Part shown: positions 55,961 to 64,000 of the stretch, piece after piece
Position numbering within the stretch: the stretch's first letter is position 1
Layout: every line of letters begins with the position of its first letter
Assembly (NCBI RefSeq): GCF_900172215.1
Contig: NZ_FWFP01000005.1
Location: forward strand, 186,001-250,000
Length of the DNA stretch: 64,000 nucleotides
From: Ruegeria meonggei
Lineage (GTDB): Bacteria > Pseudomonadota > Alphaproteobacteria > Rhodobacterales > Rhodobacteraceae
Direction of reading: 5' to 3'
Notes under the pieces: generated by a model
Databases searched by the model: none
What the model was told of the DNA's origin: nothing
The model's input: only the letters and a program-made list of their open reading frames with translations
Program-made: the position numbers and the translations under genes

Positions 55961-57292
55961 ATGTCCGGAATTCCCCACGACCACTATGAGCCCAAGACAA
56001 ATGGCGAGAAGTGGCTGAACAGCCGTTTGCCGATTGTCGGCCTGCTTTATGACACCCTCATGATCCCCACACCAAAGAACCTGAACTGGTGGTGGATTTG
56101 GGGCATCGTCCTGGCGTTTTGCCTGGTCCTGCAAATTGTCACCGGTATCGTTCTGGTGATGCACTACACCCCGCATGTCGATCTGGCCTTTGCCAGCATC
56201 GAACACATCATGCGCAACGTGAATGGCGGCTATATGATCCGCTATGTCCATATGAACGGCGCGTCGCTGTTCTTTGTTGCGGTGTATATCCACATCTTCC
56301 GCGGCCTGTTCTACGGCTCGTACAAAGCCCCACGTGAGATCACGTGGATCATCGGGATGCTGATTTACCTGTGTATGATGGGTACCGCCTTTATGGGCTA
56401 CGTTCTGCCCTGGGGGCAGATGTCCTTCTGGGGTGCAACCGTGATCACAGGCCTGTTTGGCGCGATCCCCTTTGTCGGCGATGCGATCCAGACCTGGCTG
56501 CTGGGCGGACCCGCGGTGGACAATGCCACGCTGAACCGCTTTTTCTCGCTGCACTACCTGCTGCCGTTTGTAATTGCGGCTCTGGTGGTCGTGCATATCT
56601 GGGCCTTCCACACCACCGGCAACAACAACCCTACGGGTGTTGAAGTGCGCCGCGGATCTAAAGCCGAGGCAGAAAAAGACACACTGCCGTTCTGGCCTTA
56701 CTTTGTGATCAAGGACCTTTTCGCGCTGGTTGTGATCCTGGTGGTGTTCTGGGCAATCGTCGGGTTTATGCCGAACTATCTGGGTCACCCGGATAACTAC
56801 ATCGAAGCCAACCCGCTGGCGACACCTGCACATATCGTACCCGAATGGTACTTCTTGCCGTTTTACGCGATCCTGCGCGCCTTTACCGGCGAAGTCTGGG
56901 TTGTTCAGATCGCCAGCTTTGTCACCGGTGGCATCGTCGATGCCAAGTTCTTTGGTGTTCTGGCGATGTTTGGTGCGATCCTGGCGATGGCGCTGGCGCC
57001 TTGGCTGGACACATCGACCGTTCGGTCGGGCAAGTATCGCCCGATGTTCAAATGGTGGTTCTACCTGCTGATCATCGACTTCTTTGCCCTGATGTGGCTG
57101 GGGGCGATGCCTGCCGAAGAGCCTTATGCGACTTTCTCGCTGATCGCGTCTGCCTACTGGTTCGGATATTTCTTCGTGATCCTGCCGATCCTGGGTGTGA
57201 TCGAGAAACCTCTGGCCCAGCCGGAGACTATCGAAGAAGACTTCAACGCGCATTATGGCAAGGCTGACGCCGACGCCACGCCGGCCGAGTAA
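55961..57292 (+). CDS. petB: Cytochrome b of the bc1 complex
   Basis: A 443-residue membrane subunit with eight helices and two b haems. [47 protein letters not shown] (first His ligands), [20 protein letters not shown] (second), and the Qo-site [13 protein letters not shown] are plain. GGGAGAG precedes the ATG. It forms the quinol-oxidising core with petA and petC. Confidence 0.97.
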   Translation: MSGIPHDHYEPKTNGEKWLNSRLPIVGLLYDTLMIPTPKNLNWWWIWGIVLAFCLVLQIVTGIVLVMHYTPHVDLAFASIEHIMRNVNGGYMIRYVHMNGASLFFVAVYIHIFRGLFYGSYKAPREITWIIGMLIYLCMMGTAFMGYVLPWGQMSFWGATVITGLFGAIPFVGDAIQTWLLGGPAVDNATLNRFFSLHYLLPFVIAALVVVHIWAFHTTGNNNPTGVEVRRGSKAEAEKDTLPFWPYFVIKDLFALVVILVVFWAIVGFMPNYLGHPDNYIEANPLATPAHIVPEWYFLPFYAILRAFTGEVWVVQIASFVTGGIVDAKFFGVLAMFGAILAMALAPWLDTSTVRSGKYRPMFKWWFYLLIIDFFALMWLGAMPAEEPYATFSLIASAYWFGYFFVILPILGVIEKPLAQPETIEEDFNAHYGKADADATPAE

Positions 57293-57309
57293 GAAGAGGG
57301 ACCGGAAAC

Positions 57310-58095
57310 ATGTTCAAGAAACTTGCAATCGGTGCCGCGTTTGCTATCGCCCTTACCCCTGCTGCGTCCTTCGCAGCGGGCGGAGGCGACCAGCATATCG
57401 AGGATTTCCACTTTTCGTTCGAAGGCCCCTTTGGCACCTGGGATCAAAACCAGCTGCAGCGCGGCCTTCAGATCTATACCGAGGTCTGCGCGGCCTGCCA
57501 CGGCCTGCGTTATGTGCCTCTGCGTGACCTTGAGGCGCTGGGCTATTCAGAAGAAGAAGTCATCGCTTATGCCGCGGGCAACTTCGAAGTGTTCGACCCC
57601 GAGCTGGATGATTTCCGCCCGGCGATCCCGACCGACCACTTCCCGGTCAATGACGGTGTTGGCGCACCGGACCTGAGCTTGATGGCCAAGGCCCGCGCCG
57701 GGTTCCATGGCCCTTACGGCCTGGGAATCAACCAGTTCTTCAAAGGTATGGGCGGTGCGGAATACATCGCCTCTCTGCTGGATGGCTATACTGGCGAGGA
57801 AAAGGAAGAAGCAGGCACCGTTCTGTACGAAAACGCGGCCTTCCCAGGTGGCTGGATCTCAATGGCACCGCCGCTGTCGGAAGATCAGGTGGAATTCGCC
57901 GATGGTCACCCGGCCACGGTTGAAGCCATGTCCGAGGATATCGCAGCTTTCCTGATGTGGACGGCCGAGCCGAAGATGATGGAGCGTAAGTATTCTGGCT
58001 TTGTCGGTGTTATCTTCCTGACGCTTTTCTCGGTGCTGTTGTACCTGGTCAACAAGCGCCTGTGGGCTGGCGTGAAAGGCAAGAAGCACGCCTAA
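57310..58095 (+). CDS. petC: Cytochrome c1 of the bc1 complex
   Basis: A 261-residue subunit with a signal peptide ([22 protein letters not shown]), haem-binding [13 protein letters not shown] and a C-terminal anchor helix [36 protein letters not shown] is a conserved c1 motif. Ends the petABC operon; a terminator follows. Confidence 0.97.
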   Translation: MFKKLAIGAAFAIALTPAASFAAGGGDQHIEDFHFSFEGPFGTWDQNQLQRGLQIYTEVCAACHGLRYVPLRDLEALGYSEEEVIAYAAGNFEVFDPELDDFRPAIPTDHFPVNDGVGAPDLSLMAKARAGFHGPYGLGINQFFKGMGGAEYIASLLDGYTGEEKEEAGTVLYENAAFPGGWISMAPPLSEDQVEFADGHPATVEAMSEDIAAFLMWTAEPKMMERKYSGFVGVIFLTLFSVLLYLVNKRLWAGVKGKKHA

Positions 58096-58121
58096 GCTTG
58101 CGGCCTGACTGAATTGATAAA

Positions 58122-58151
58122 CCCCCGCGCCACAAGCTGCGGGGGTTTTTT
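58122..58151 (+). terminator. Terminator of petABC
   Basis: CCCCCGC and GCGGGGG pair across a 10-base loop containing a further short GC pairing, followed by TTTTTT; 26 bases after the petC stop. Confidence 0.92.
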
Positions 58152-58236
58152 GTTGGGGCCGGGGTAAAGGGGCCAACCCCTTCTTGGCCTGCGGCCAATT
58201 CATCCCCGGGATACTTTTGGCCAGATGAAGCGCGGA

Positions 58237-59493
58237 TCAGACCGTCAGCTGGGTATCTGTTGCGCCGTTGATTGTAGCGGTCACGATCTGCCCTTCGGGT
58301 TGAGGAGTAGCGAAGGTTACTTCGGTGAATTGCTCGGTTCGGCCCATATGCGGGTTCTCCATCAGGATGTGATGTGATTTCCCGATCTGTGCGGACAGGT
58401 GTTGGGCGACTTGGGTATGGCCAGCAGCGCGCAAGCGGGCGGCGCGGGTTTTGATGATGCTACCGTTCACCTGCTGTGGAATACGAGCTGCCGGAGTGCC
58501 TTCGCGCTTGGAATAGGGGAAGACGTGCAGCCAGGTCAGGTTACAATCGGTGACCAGTTTCAGAGAGTTCTCGAAATGGGCATCGGTTTCGGTCGGAAAC
58601 CCGGCGATGATATCGGCGCCAAAGGTCATTTCAGGGCGCAGTTTGCGCGCCTCTTCGGTAAAGCGGATGGCGTCGTCGCGCAGGTGGCGGCGTTTCATGC
58701 GCTTGAGGATCAGGTCGTCGCCATGTTGCAGTGACAGATGCAGGTGCGGCATCAGGCGCGGTTCCGTGGCGATGGCCTGCATCAGGTTCTCATCCACCTC
58801 GATCGAGTCGATCGAGCTGATCCGCAGGCGCGGCAGATCAGGCACCAGTTTAAGGATGCGCATGACCAGATCACCCAGCTTGGGCTGCGCGGGCAGGTCG
58901 GCCCCCCATGAGGTCAGGTCGACGCCTGTCAGAACAACTTCGTTGTAACCTTTGTTTACCAACCGCTTGATCTGATCCACCACCACGCCCGCAGGGACGC
59001 TGCGCGAGTTGCCGCGGCCGTAGGGGATGATGCAGAAGGTGCAGCGGTGATCACAGCCATTTTGGACCTGAACATAGGCGCGCGAGCGCGTGCCAAAACC
59101 GTCGATCAGGTGGCCCGCGGTTTCGGTCACGGACATGATGTCGTCGACCTGTACCGTCTCGGTCTGGCCGATAAAGTCCGCCGCCATGTCTTTCCAGGTA
59201 TCAGGCTGCATTTTTTCGGTATTGCCAATGACTGCGTCAACCTCATCCATTCGGGCAAAGGTGTCAGGCTCGGTCTGGGCCGCGCAGCCTGTCACGATCA
59301 GCCGCGCGTCAGGGTTTTCCCGCCGTAGCTTGCGAATTTCTTGCCGGGCTTTGCGCACCGCTTCGGCTGTGACAGCACAGGTGTTCACGATCACCGCGTC
59401 GGTGAGCCCAGCCTGCGCCGACAGTTCTTTCATCGCCTCGGTCTCATAGGCGTTCAGGCGGCAGCCCAGAGTGGTGAACTTGGGGGCGCTCAT
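58237..59493 (-). CDS. mtaB: tRNA t6A37 methylthiotransferase
   Basis: A 418-residue radical-SAM enzyme that adds a methylthio group to t6A37 in tRNA. N-terminal domain with TLGCRLNAYETE, VNTCAVTAEA and VTGCAAQTEP cysteines for one iron-sulphur cluster; radical-SAM motif NGCDHRCTFCIIPYGRG for the other; then LTGVDLTSWG and SLQHGDD, FPTETD. TRAM-type end. Start at 59493 overlaps the dapF stop (ATGA). Confidence 0.93.
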   Translation of the reverse strand: MSAPKFTTLGCRLNAYETEAMKELSAQAGLTDAVIVNTCAVTAEAVRKARQEIRKLRRENPDARLIVTGCAAQTEPDTFARMDEVDAVIGNTEKMQPDTWKDMAADFIGQTETVQVDDIMSVTETAGHLIDGFGTRSRAYVQVQNGCDHRCTFCIIPYGRGNSRSVPAGVVVDQIKRLVNKGYNEVVLTGVDLTSWGADLPAQPKLGDLVMRILKLVPDLPRLRISSIDSIEVDENLMQAIATEPRLMPHLHLSLQHGDDLILKRMKRRHLRDDAIRFTEEARKLRPEMTFGADIIAGFPTETDAHFENSLKLVTDCNLTWLHVFPYSKREGTPAARIPQQVNGSIIKTRAARLRAAGHTQVAQHLSAQIGKSHHILMENPHMGRTEQFTEVTFATPQPEGQIVTATINGATDTQLTV

Positions 59494-60332
59494 CCCAGCG
59501 CCCTCAGGAATTCCTGCGTCAACACGCCGGAGAACACGCGGCAGGTTGGCCCCGTCATCCAGACGCCGTCGTCGCGCCAGTAGATCCAGATCGTGCCGCC
59601 GTCCAATTCGATCTGCACTTTGCGCCCGGTTAATCCATGGCGGGCGGCTGCAACGGCTGTTGCGCAGGACGACGACCCTGAGGCCAAGGTGATTCCGACA
59701 CCGCGTTCCCACACCCGCATGCGGATATGGTCAGGGCCAATGATCTGGGCCACCTGAACATTGGTCCGTTCCGGATAAAGCGGGTGATACTCGTACCGCG
59801 CACCAAATTCGGTCAGCGGGATAGCCTCGGCGTCGTCTACGAAAAAGGTGCAATGAGGGTTACCCATTCCGGTGGCAGTCGGCGCGCCCTCGATTGGCAG
59901 TTCCAGGGTGTCGACCGCTTCGGCCAGGGGAATCTCGTGCCAGTTCAACTGCGGCTGCCCCATATTGACCGAGGTCAGGCCGTTCCCGGTATCGCGCGCG
60001 ATCAAAGTGCCGCGCTCTGTGGTCAAGGTCAGCTCTGGCTTTCCCGTTTCCTCCATCAGGAACCGGGCTATGCAGCGCGTTGCGTTCCCGCAAGCGGCAG
60101 AGGTCGAGCCGTCGGCGTTGTAGAACACCAGATGCGCATCCGCCTCGCCGTGTTCGATCACGGCCAACTGATCGAATCCAACGCCGAACTGCCGATGCCC
60201 GATTCCTTTTGCCATAGCGGGCGAAATCGCGACAGATTGCGCACGCGCATCCACAATGACAAAGTCATTGCCCAGCCCGTGCATCTTCATGAAGGGCAAA
60301 CCGGTGGTCAGTTCCTGTTGCATGGCGGGCAT
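59490..60332 (-). CDS. dapF: Diaminopimelate epimerase
   Basis: A 280-residue PLP-independent epimerase making meso-diaminopimelate for lysine and peptidoglycan. The two catalytic cysteines are in SAACGNATRC and LASGSSSCATAVAA. FMKMHGLGNDFVIVDA opens the first domain. Start could be 60332, 60323 or a GTG at 60359; none has a strong ribosome site. It precedes mtaB in one unit. Confidence 0.93.
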   Translation of the reverse strand: MPAMQQELTTGLPFMKMHGLGNDFVIVDARAQSVAISPAMAKGIGHRQFGVGFDQLAVIEHGEADAHLVFYNADGSTSAACGNATRCIARFLMEETGKPELTLTTERGTLIARDTGNGLTSVNMGQPQLNWHEIPLAEAVDTLELPIEGAPTATGMGNPHCTFFVDDAEAIPLTEFGARYEYHPLYPERTNVQVAQIIGPDHIRMRVWERGVGITLASGSSSCATAVAAARHGLTGRKVQIELDGGTIWIYWRDDGVWMTGPTCRVFSGVLTQEFLRALG

Positions 60333-60388
60333 ATAACGTCGTGCCGGAAAGGAATCCACCCTGCAGCGAAGATTCCTTAAAAAAGGGG

Positions 60389-60417
60389 TTGACCCCTCCG
60401 CGCCACCTGCCTAGTTA
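60389..60417 (+). promoter_or_regulatory. Candidate promoter of tRNA-Lys
   Basis: TTGACC and TAGTTA are separated by 17 bases, a good sigma-70-type arrangement, 126 bases before tRNA-Lys. Confidence 0.5.
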
Positions 60418-60542
60418 GGCCGCCTATCGGGACGCCGGAAACACGCTAAGTGTCGGTGAAACGAGGTGCAAAATAAGGTCTTGAACCCGGTTGGGAAAAT
60501 ACCTTAGAGAGCGCCATGGATCGGAAAGATCCTGAAAAGAGT

Positions 60543-60618
60543 GGGCCGTTAGCTCAGTTGGTAGAGCAACTGACTTTTAATCAGTGGGTCGCAGGTTCGA
60601 ATCCTGCACGGCTCACCA
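60543..60618 (+). tRNA. tRNA-Lys (anticodon TTT)
   Basis: 76-base cloverleaf. Acceptor GGGCCGT/ACGGCTC (one G-T), anticodon loop CTTTTAA, T arm GCAGG-TTCGAAT-CCTGC, encoded CCA. Its 3' end borders the accessory stretch that follows. Confidence 0.95.
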
Positions 60619-60960
60619 CTTTTTTCAAAGGTTTAGCAAGAATAGGCGAGAATTTCTCAGGCCTACAGCAACCACCTAGCAACCACGCGGCATAGATTGA
60701 CGTAGAAACGTGTAGAAAACCGTTCGTTGAAATCGTGGATTTTCTCTTTTGGTGAGACCGTAAGTCGTTGTTAATATGATGTTTTTTGACACTGTGAAGA
60801 GTTTTTGGTACACTAACTATGTACAGAGCGGCAATTGACTGTCGCGTGCAACTTCCAAAATAGCACACATAGTTTGAACTGCTACGCTAAGAAAAGCGAA
60901 GCTGTGTCCGTCTGTACGTCCTCACAATTATCAAAAATCTCAAAAGCACAGGGGCTTTCC
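60619..60960. other. AT-richer stretch after tRNA-Lys with a short direct repeat
   Basis: 342 bases without a supported gene. AGCAACCACCT at 60667-60677 is followed at once by AGCAACCACG at 60678-60687, a tandem pair of the kind used as integrase arm sites. No integrase gene and no second copy of the tRNA end was seen, so this may be one edge of an old island. Confidence 0.45.
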
Positions 60961-61329
60961 ATGACGGACAGCAAAATCTCTTCGCATGTCAAACTGACGG
61001 CAGACATGTCTCCTGCACAGAAGAACCAAGTTTTGAACGATCATTTCCGAAAGACAGGGGAAGGCGGCATTGTCATGATCTCAATGGGGATACATCTGCT
61101 CGGTAGAGCTACCGTTGATGTTATCATGAAACAACTCGCCGGTGACGCAGGCGACAAAAGTGTAGAACCCGGCGGTGAGCATGACATGGGTTCAATCAAG
61201 GTCAACAACCGTACCGTTGAATGGGAAATCAACTACTACAACAAAGACCTTGATGATGAGTCCCCGGATTCGACGGACCCACTGCAGACAACTAGGCATA
61301 TGGCGCTCTTGCTGTCCACTGAGTATTGA
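60961..61329 (+). CDS. DUF3768 family protein
   Basis: A 122-residue protein recognised as DUF3768: LNDHFRKTGEGGIVMISMGIHLLG, then GEHDMGSIKVNNRTVEWEINYYNKDL and SPDSTDPLQTTRHMALLLSTEY. Family members are mostly found on plasmids and islands and have no known function. An AGGGGC precedes the ATG at 60961. Codon use looks more AT-rich than the neighbouring core genes. A stem-loop follows. Confidence 0.85.
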   Translation: MTDSKISSHVKLTADMSPAQKNQVLNDHFRKTGEGGIVMISMGIHLLGRATVDVIMKQLAGDAGDKSVEPGGEHDMGSIKVNNRTVEWEINYYNKDLDDESPDSTDPLQTTRHMALLLSTEY

Positions 61330-61338
61330 AACTTCGAA

Positions 61339-61364
61339 CCAGCTTCCCGCTTGTGGGAAGCTGG
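61339..61364. terminator. Bidirectional stem-loop between convergent genes
   Basis: CCAGCTTCCC and GGGAAGCTGG form a perfect 10-bp stem with a 6-base loop. It stands between the DUF3768 gene and the convergent gene at 61382; AAATTTGCTT follows on the plus strand. Confidence 0.7.
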
Positions 61365-61381
61365 AAATTTGCTTCTACCAA

Positions 61382-61996
61382 TTATTGGTCTGCGTCCTCA
61401 TCGCGATCAGCTGTCTGACCGCTTACGTAAATAGGAACTTCATTCAAGATTTTTCCACCTGTTTGATGAATGAAGCCTATCAGATACTTGGATGGTACGT
61501 CTTTTACATCAGCGTATAGCAACTGTCGTGAAAGCTTGGACACCTCGCCTGATCTAACCCACCTCTCCATTGGGTCAAAGCCCCTGAAACAATGAAAAAA
61601 CAGATTCTTTGCGCCCAGATGCTTGGGGTTTCGTTGAGTTCGCTTTCCGGTGGAGCGAACTGAATCTTCGAGAAAACGCTGAAGTTTGGCCTCTCTACCC
61701 TTCGACCTACACTTTCGAACCAACTGGTAAACAAATTGCTTAAGAACATTCTTGGGGCCAAATTGCGAGTAACGGCCTGGGACATTCAATTGGCTGTCTA
61801 TCAACTCTACAGCTTCTAAGACTTCGCCTCGAATCGCCTCGAAGTATTTTTTTTTGCTTAGGTGCTTGCGTTTGAGCGGTTTGAGTTTGATCGTTTCTGG
61901 ATCGATGTACTGCCAAGTCTGCCTAGAGCAGACGCGATGCATCTTCTCTTCAAACTTGAGAATGTCTTCGTTCGTCGCTCTTTCAGCTTTTCTCAT
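61382..61996 (-). CDS. Hypothetical protein, accessory
   Basis: A 204-residue soluble basic protein of no recognised family. The N-terminus is charged (MRKAERATNEDILKFEEKM), a basic stretch KLKPLKRKHLSKKKYFEA lies at residues 38-55 and RKCRSKGREAKLQRFLEDS near 94. No catalytic motif or membrane segment. AGGAA sits before the ATG, so it looks like a real gene. Two 22-bp direct repeats upstream (62039-62090) may be operators for it. A DNA- or RNA-binding role is possible from the charge; nothing more can be said. Confidence 0.7.
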   Translation of the reverse strand: MRKAERATNEDILKFEEKMHRVCSRQTWQYIDPETIKLKPLKRKHLSKKKYFEAIRGEVLEAVELIDSQLNVPGRYSQFGPKNVLKQFVYQLVRKCRSKGREAKLQRFLEDSVRSTGKRTQRNPKHLGAKNLFFHCFRGFDPMERWVRSGEVSKLSRQLLYADVKDVPSKYLIGFIHQTGGKILNEVPIYVSGQTADRDEDADQ

Positions 61997-62038
61997 TGAT
62001 TCCTCATGTGGTCAGAAGCGACCGATATCATACCAATT

Positions 62039-62090
62039 GCGATGTTTCGACAGTGTAAATCTCTATTCGCGATGTTTCGATGGTGTAAAT
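62039..62090. repeat. Two 22-bp direct repeats upstream of the accessory gene
   Basis: Copies at 62039-62060 and 62069-62090, both starting GCGATGTTTCGA and ending GTGTAAAT, with two differing bases between (CA and TG). The period is 30 bases, near three helical turns, which puts both on the same face of DNA. They lie 42 and 72 bases before the ATG at 61996, where a repressor would act. Confidence 0.7.
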
Positions 62091-62518
62091 TTAATTTCGT
62101 CAAACTGGGTGATTTTCGCTTAACGCATTGATTGTTAAAGACAAAAGGCGCTCCTGAAAGCCCGTTACATTTGAGTTGCTTGTGTCAAACTGATTGGGAG
62201 GGTTGAACGCCGCCGTCGGTATTCGGTGTCTTCAGCCTCTAACCACTGAAGGAAAATTGAAATGACCCAAGGTATGGGATTAGGAGAGGTTTGCCAGATC
62301 AAACCTAAGGGAGCACTGGCTCCGGCATTCTTGTCGGAAAGACGAAGCGGTCATTCCGTCGTCGTGCAACGAAGGTCGGTAGCGCGCCCTGATCGGATAA
62401 CAGGGCGCCTGAGGAGTATGAGCATAAGCATCGGCAGGGATTGCGGAGATACGCTTCTCCGCAATCCCTCGATACCAGCAATGCCGCCGGCGCACTGTCG
62501 GCCCCTCAGGAGACCAAC
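62091..62518. other. 428-bp gene-free stretch with a strong inverted repeat
   Basis: No supported gene. GGGATTGCGGAG and CTCCGCAATCCC (62437-62468) form a perfect 12-bp stem with an 8-base loop in front of the lipoprotein gene; no T-run follows. An 86-codon frame at 62262 has no ribosome site or family match. Confidence 0.5.
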
Positions 62519-62740
62519 ATGAAACTCATCTATCCGCTCATCGCAGAAACCGCCATAATCTCGGCCTGCGCACCAGGCGCCGCAATCGACACTGATATGG
62601 AGCGCGGCCTTGTCGGGGCAGCTCTCGGGTATGGCGCGGCGAAGGCCGTCGATGGAAACGGCGACCGCGGTGCCGTCATCGGCGGGCTTGCCGGTGTATT
62701 TTGCGACGATGCAGGCGTTTGCAGTCAACCGCGTTATTGA
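62519..62740 (+). CDS. Small lipoprotein-like protein with glycine-zipper motif
   Basis: A 73-residue protein with a short signal and a lipobox-like IISAC near residue 17, then GLVGAALGYGAAKAVDG and GAVIGGLAG, resembling glycine-zipper 2TM membrane proteins, and two late cysteines (FCDDAGVC). CAGGAGA precedes the ATG. It may be anchored in the outer membrane. Unknown function. Confidence 0.6.
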   Translation: MKLIYPLIAETAIISACAPGAAIDTDMERGLVGAALGYGAAKAVDGNGDRGAVIGGLAGVFCDDAGVCSQPRY

Positions 62741-63106
62741 GCGCATCCAGAAAATGTTGAAGGGGGCGGATCAGGTTCGCGCCCTTACCTAACGGCCTTT
62801 CCTGCTAATCTATAGCGCTCGTCCAGTCCGACCTTGCAAAGACCGCTTACTGCAGCATCGCAGACCTTCGCGCCCTGAGCACCACTGGTAACTTTGGGCT
62901 CACTCTGCCGCCATTGGATCGGTCGCAGCAGTTTCAGCGACGGCGTTCTTTGCGCCAGCAAGGACGGCCCACACCGGACCTTCGCCCCTGCCATTAACGC
63001 AGCGGTGCGGCATCCACAAAGCGGACCTTCAGTCGTAGCGCAGCATTGTCGGGTCGTTACCTTGTAAGTCAGACCCGATTTGACTCTAGTCAGTGCTCTT
63101 TACTGC
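62741..63106. other. 366-bp stretch without a supported gene
   Basis: Only short frames. No repeat or RNA gene was recognised. The 3' end of the LysR gene lies at its right edge. Confidence 0.5.
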
Positions 63107-64000
63107 CTACAGCAAGTGAGAGGGCGTCCATCGGGAAAGGCTTTTCTCATATTCGGTAATTGATTTTGAAAGCCACTGCATGAACAGATTTGCCGCTGGT
63201 CGAACCGGGCCTGGCAACGTGACAAGGTAGTAGCCGATCTGCGGTATTGGATCGTCGAACAGCGCCACGAGTTGTCCTGACTTCAGCTCGTCAGAAACAA
63301 AAGCCGGTACCGTCGCCCCGATACCATCCCCGCGACGGATGCCATCCAGCAGCATATTGCCCGGTACGCGGACAACTCTCCGGTCGGCGTCGGTCGGAAT
63401 TCCGACCTTTTCTAACCACAGGTCAAACTCGACTGACGCTTGTTCCTGAAGAAGCGTGAAATCAAGCAATTCTGCAGTACTCGTGAGCACCCTGTTTCCG
63501 ATCAGTTCGCGGGACGCGACGACCGTCAGACAACCAGGTAGCAGCATCTGCGAGACAAGCCCTGGCCAGCGACCTGTTCCGTATCGGACGGCCATATCAA
63601 TTCCGCCCGGCTTGAGATCGACAGCCTGGATCGTTGAATCGATCCTCAATTCGATATTGGGGAATTCGTCAATGAACGTCGACAGCCGCGGCATGAGGAA
63701 CGCGCTTGAAAACATCGGAGTCGCGCTGACCACCAACGGTCGAACCGACTCTGCACTCGTCACCCTCTCGGTCACAGAGGCCATTTCAGCGAAGGCTTCA
63801 AGCAAACCAGCCGACAGGAATTCGCCTTGCGATGTCAGAGAAATACCGTGCCGGGTACGAGTGATAAGCCGGGTGCCGAGTTGTTGTTCTAGCCCGCGGA
63901 TTTGCTGGCTGACTGCGGAATGGGTCACGTTCAGTGCCTCTGCCGCCCGGGTCAGATTTTGAAACTCGGCGGCGGCGGCGAAAGCTCTGAGAGATGTCAA
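63107..64000 (-). CDS. LysR-family regulator, GcvA-like, 5' end cut by window
   Basis: 297 residues visible. The helix-turn-helix NLTRAAEALNVTHSAVSQQIRGLEQQLG and effector-domain motifs PLVVSATPMFSSAFLMPRL, DMAVRYGTGRWPG and GATVPAFVSDEL match the GcvA/AmpR branch. The frame is open to base 64000, where the first codon is TTG, so the true start lies beyond the window. Target unknown. Confidence 0.85.
   Translation of the reverse strand: MTSLRAFAAAAEFQNLTRAAEALNVTHSAVSQQIRGLEQQLGTRLITRTRHGISLTSQGEFLSAGLLEAFAEMASVTERVTSAESVRPLVVSATPMFSSAFLMPRLSTFIDEFPNIELRIDSTIQAVDLKPGGIDMAVRYGTGRWPGLVSQMLLPGCLTVVASRELIGNRVLTSTAELLDFTLLQEQASVEFDLWLEKVGIPTDADRRVVRVPGNMLLDGIRRGDGIGATVPAFVSDELKSGQLVALFDDPIPQIGYYLVTLPGPVRPAANLFMQWLSKSITEYEKSLSRWTPSHLL

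Noticed and set aside
55946..57253. 435-codon minus-strand open frame opposite petB
   Set aside because: Antisense shadow of petB, rich in His/Gln/Arg as expected from reading a membrane protein gene backwards.
60581..60868. 95-codon minus-strand frame ending in the tRNA-Lys gene (VVSRAGFEPATH)
   Set aside because: The end is the reverse strand of a tRNA gene, a common false protein; no ribosome site.
62437..62468. Perfect 12-bp inverted repeat as a terminator
   Set aside because: No T-run on either side and no gene ends nearby; left as an unexplained hairpin.
1..64000. CRISPR array, prophage or toxin-antitoxin system
   Set aside because: No regular spacer-repeat series, phage structural genes or recognisable toxin-antitoxin pair were seen.

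Overview
The window looks like chromosomal DNA from a marine alphaproteobacterium of the Roseobacter group (Rhodobacteraceae). The evidence is a petABC operon with the petP-petR regulator pair nearby, an xseB-ispA-dxs cluster, an FMN riboswitch on a ribH2-type gene, a marine-type 2-aminoethylphosphonate (AEP) locus, moderately high GC, and many genes joined by ATGA or TAATG overlaps. No species name can be given from sequence alone.

Layout. 1-7360: one operon with a LacI-type regulator, a sugar ABC importer (binding protein, two permeases, ATPase) and an MGH1/GH63-like glycoside hydrolase. It probably serves uptake and hydrolysis of a small glucoside such as glucosylglycerate, mannosylglycerate or glucosylglycerol. 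7415-9354: a membrane-anchored EEP-family hydrolase and a decayed IS6-family element. 9406-20251: a complete hydrolytic phosphonate pathway (pbfA, phnY, phnA, phnW), a divergent LysR regulator and an AEP-type importer (aepXVW). The same 22-bp LysR-type box lies in front of phnW and in front of aepX. 20654-23957: a DeoR regulator and a sarcosine/dimethylglycine dehydrogenase-like flavoenzyme with a folate-binding GcvT half. 23958-25867: gene-poor stretch with one small secreted protein. 25868-35407: asd, a glycosyltransferase, MFS transporter, DUF3095 protein, HpaI-type aldolase with divergent HpaR-like MarR regulator, FAH-family hydrolase, YcaQ-like DNA glycosylase and a second LacI regulator. 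35508: tRNA-Arg(CCT). 35588-39709: a four-gene arsenic operon (arsR-arsC fusion, gapdh, arsJ, acr3) with each gene overlapping the next by 4 bp. 39912: tRNA-Thr(CGT). 40020-45274: dxs, ispA, xseB, an HDAC-like amidohydrolase and petR/petP. 45435-53531: ilvE, an AraC regulator, a small membrane protein, a PhoD-type phosphatase, cobO, an EamA exporter, an HD protein, aroC and ribH. 53609-60359: FMN riboswitch, PaiB-like flavoprotein, cytochrome c, petABC, mtaB and dapF. 60543: tRNA-Lys(TTT), followed by an AT-richer accessory stretch with a DUF3768 gene, an unknown gene behind two 22-bp direct repeats, a small lipoprotein and a LysR gene cut by the window end.

How the genes work together. AepXVW imports AEP; PhnW (AEP) and PbfA (R-1-hydroxy-AEP) both give phosphonoacetaldehyde, PhnY oxidises it to phosphonoacetate, and PhnA cleaves that to acetate and phosphate. 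The shared box suggests the LysR protein senses the substrate and switches both transcription units. In the arsenic operon arsenate has two exits: reduction by the ArsC half and efflux as arsenite by Acr3, or incorporation by GAPDH into 1-arseno-3-phosphoglycerate and export by ArsJ. All functional calls come from reading protein motifs and gene context; no database search was run.
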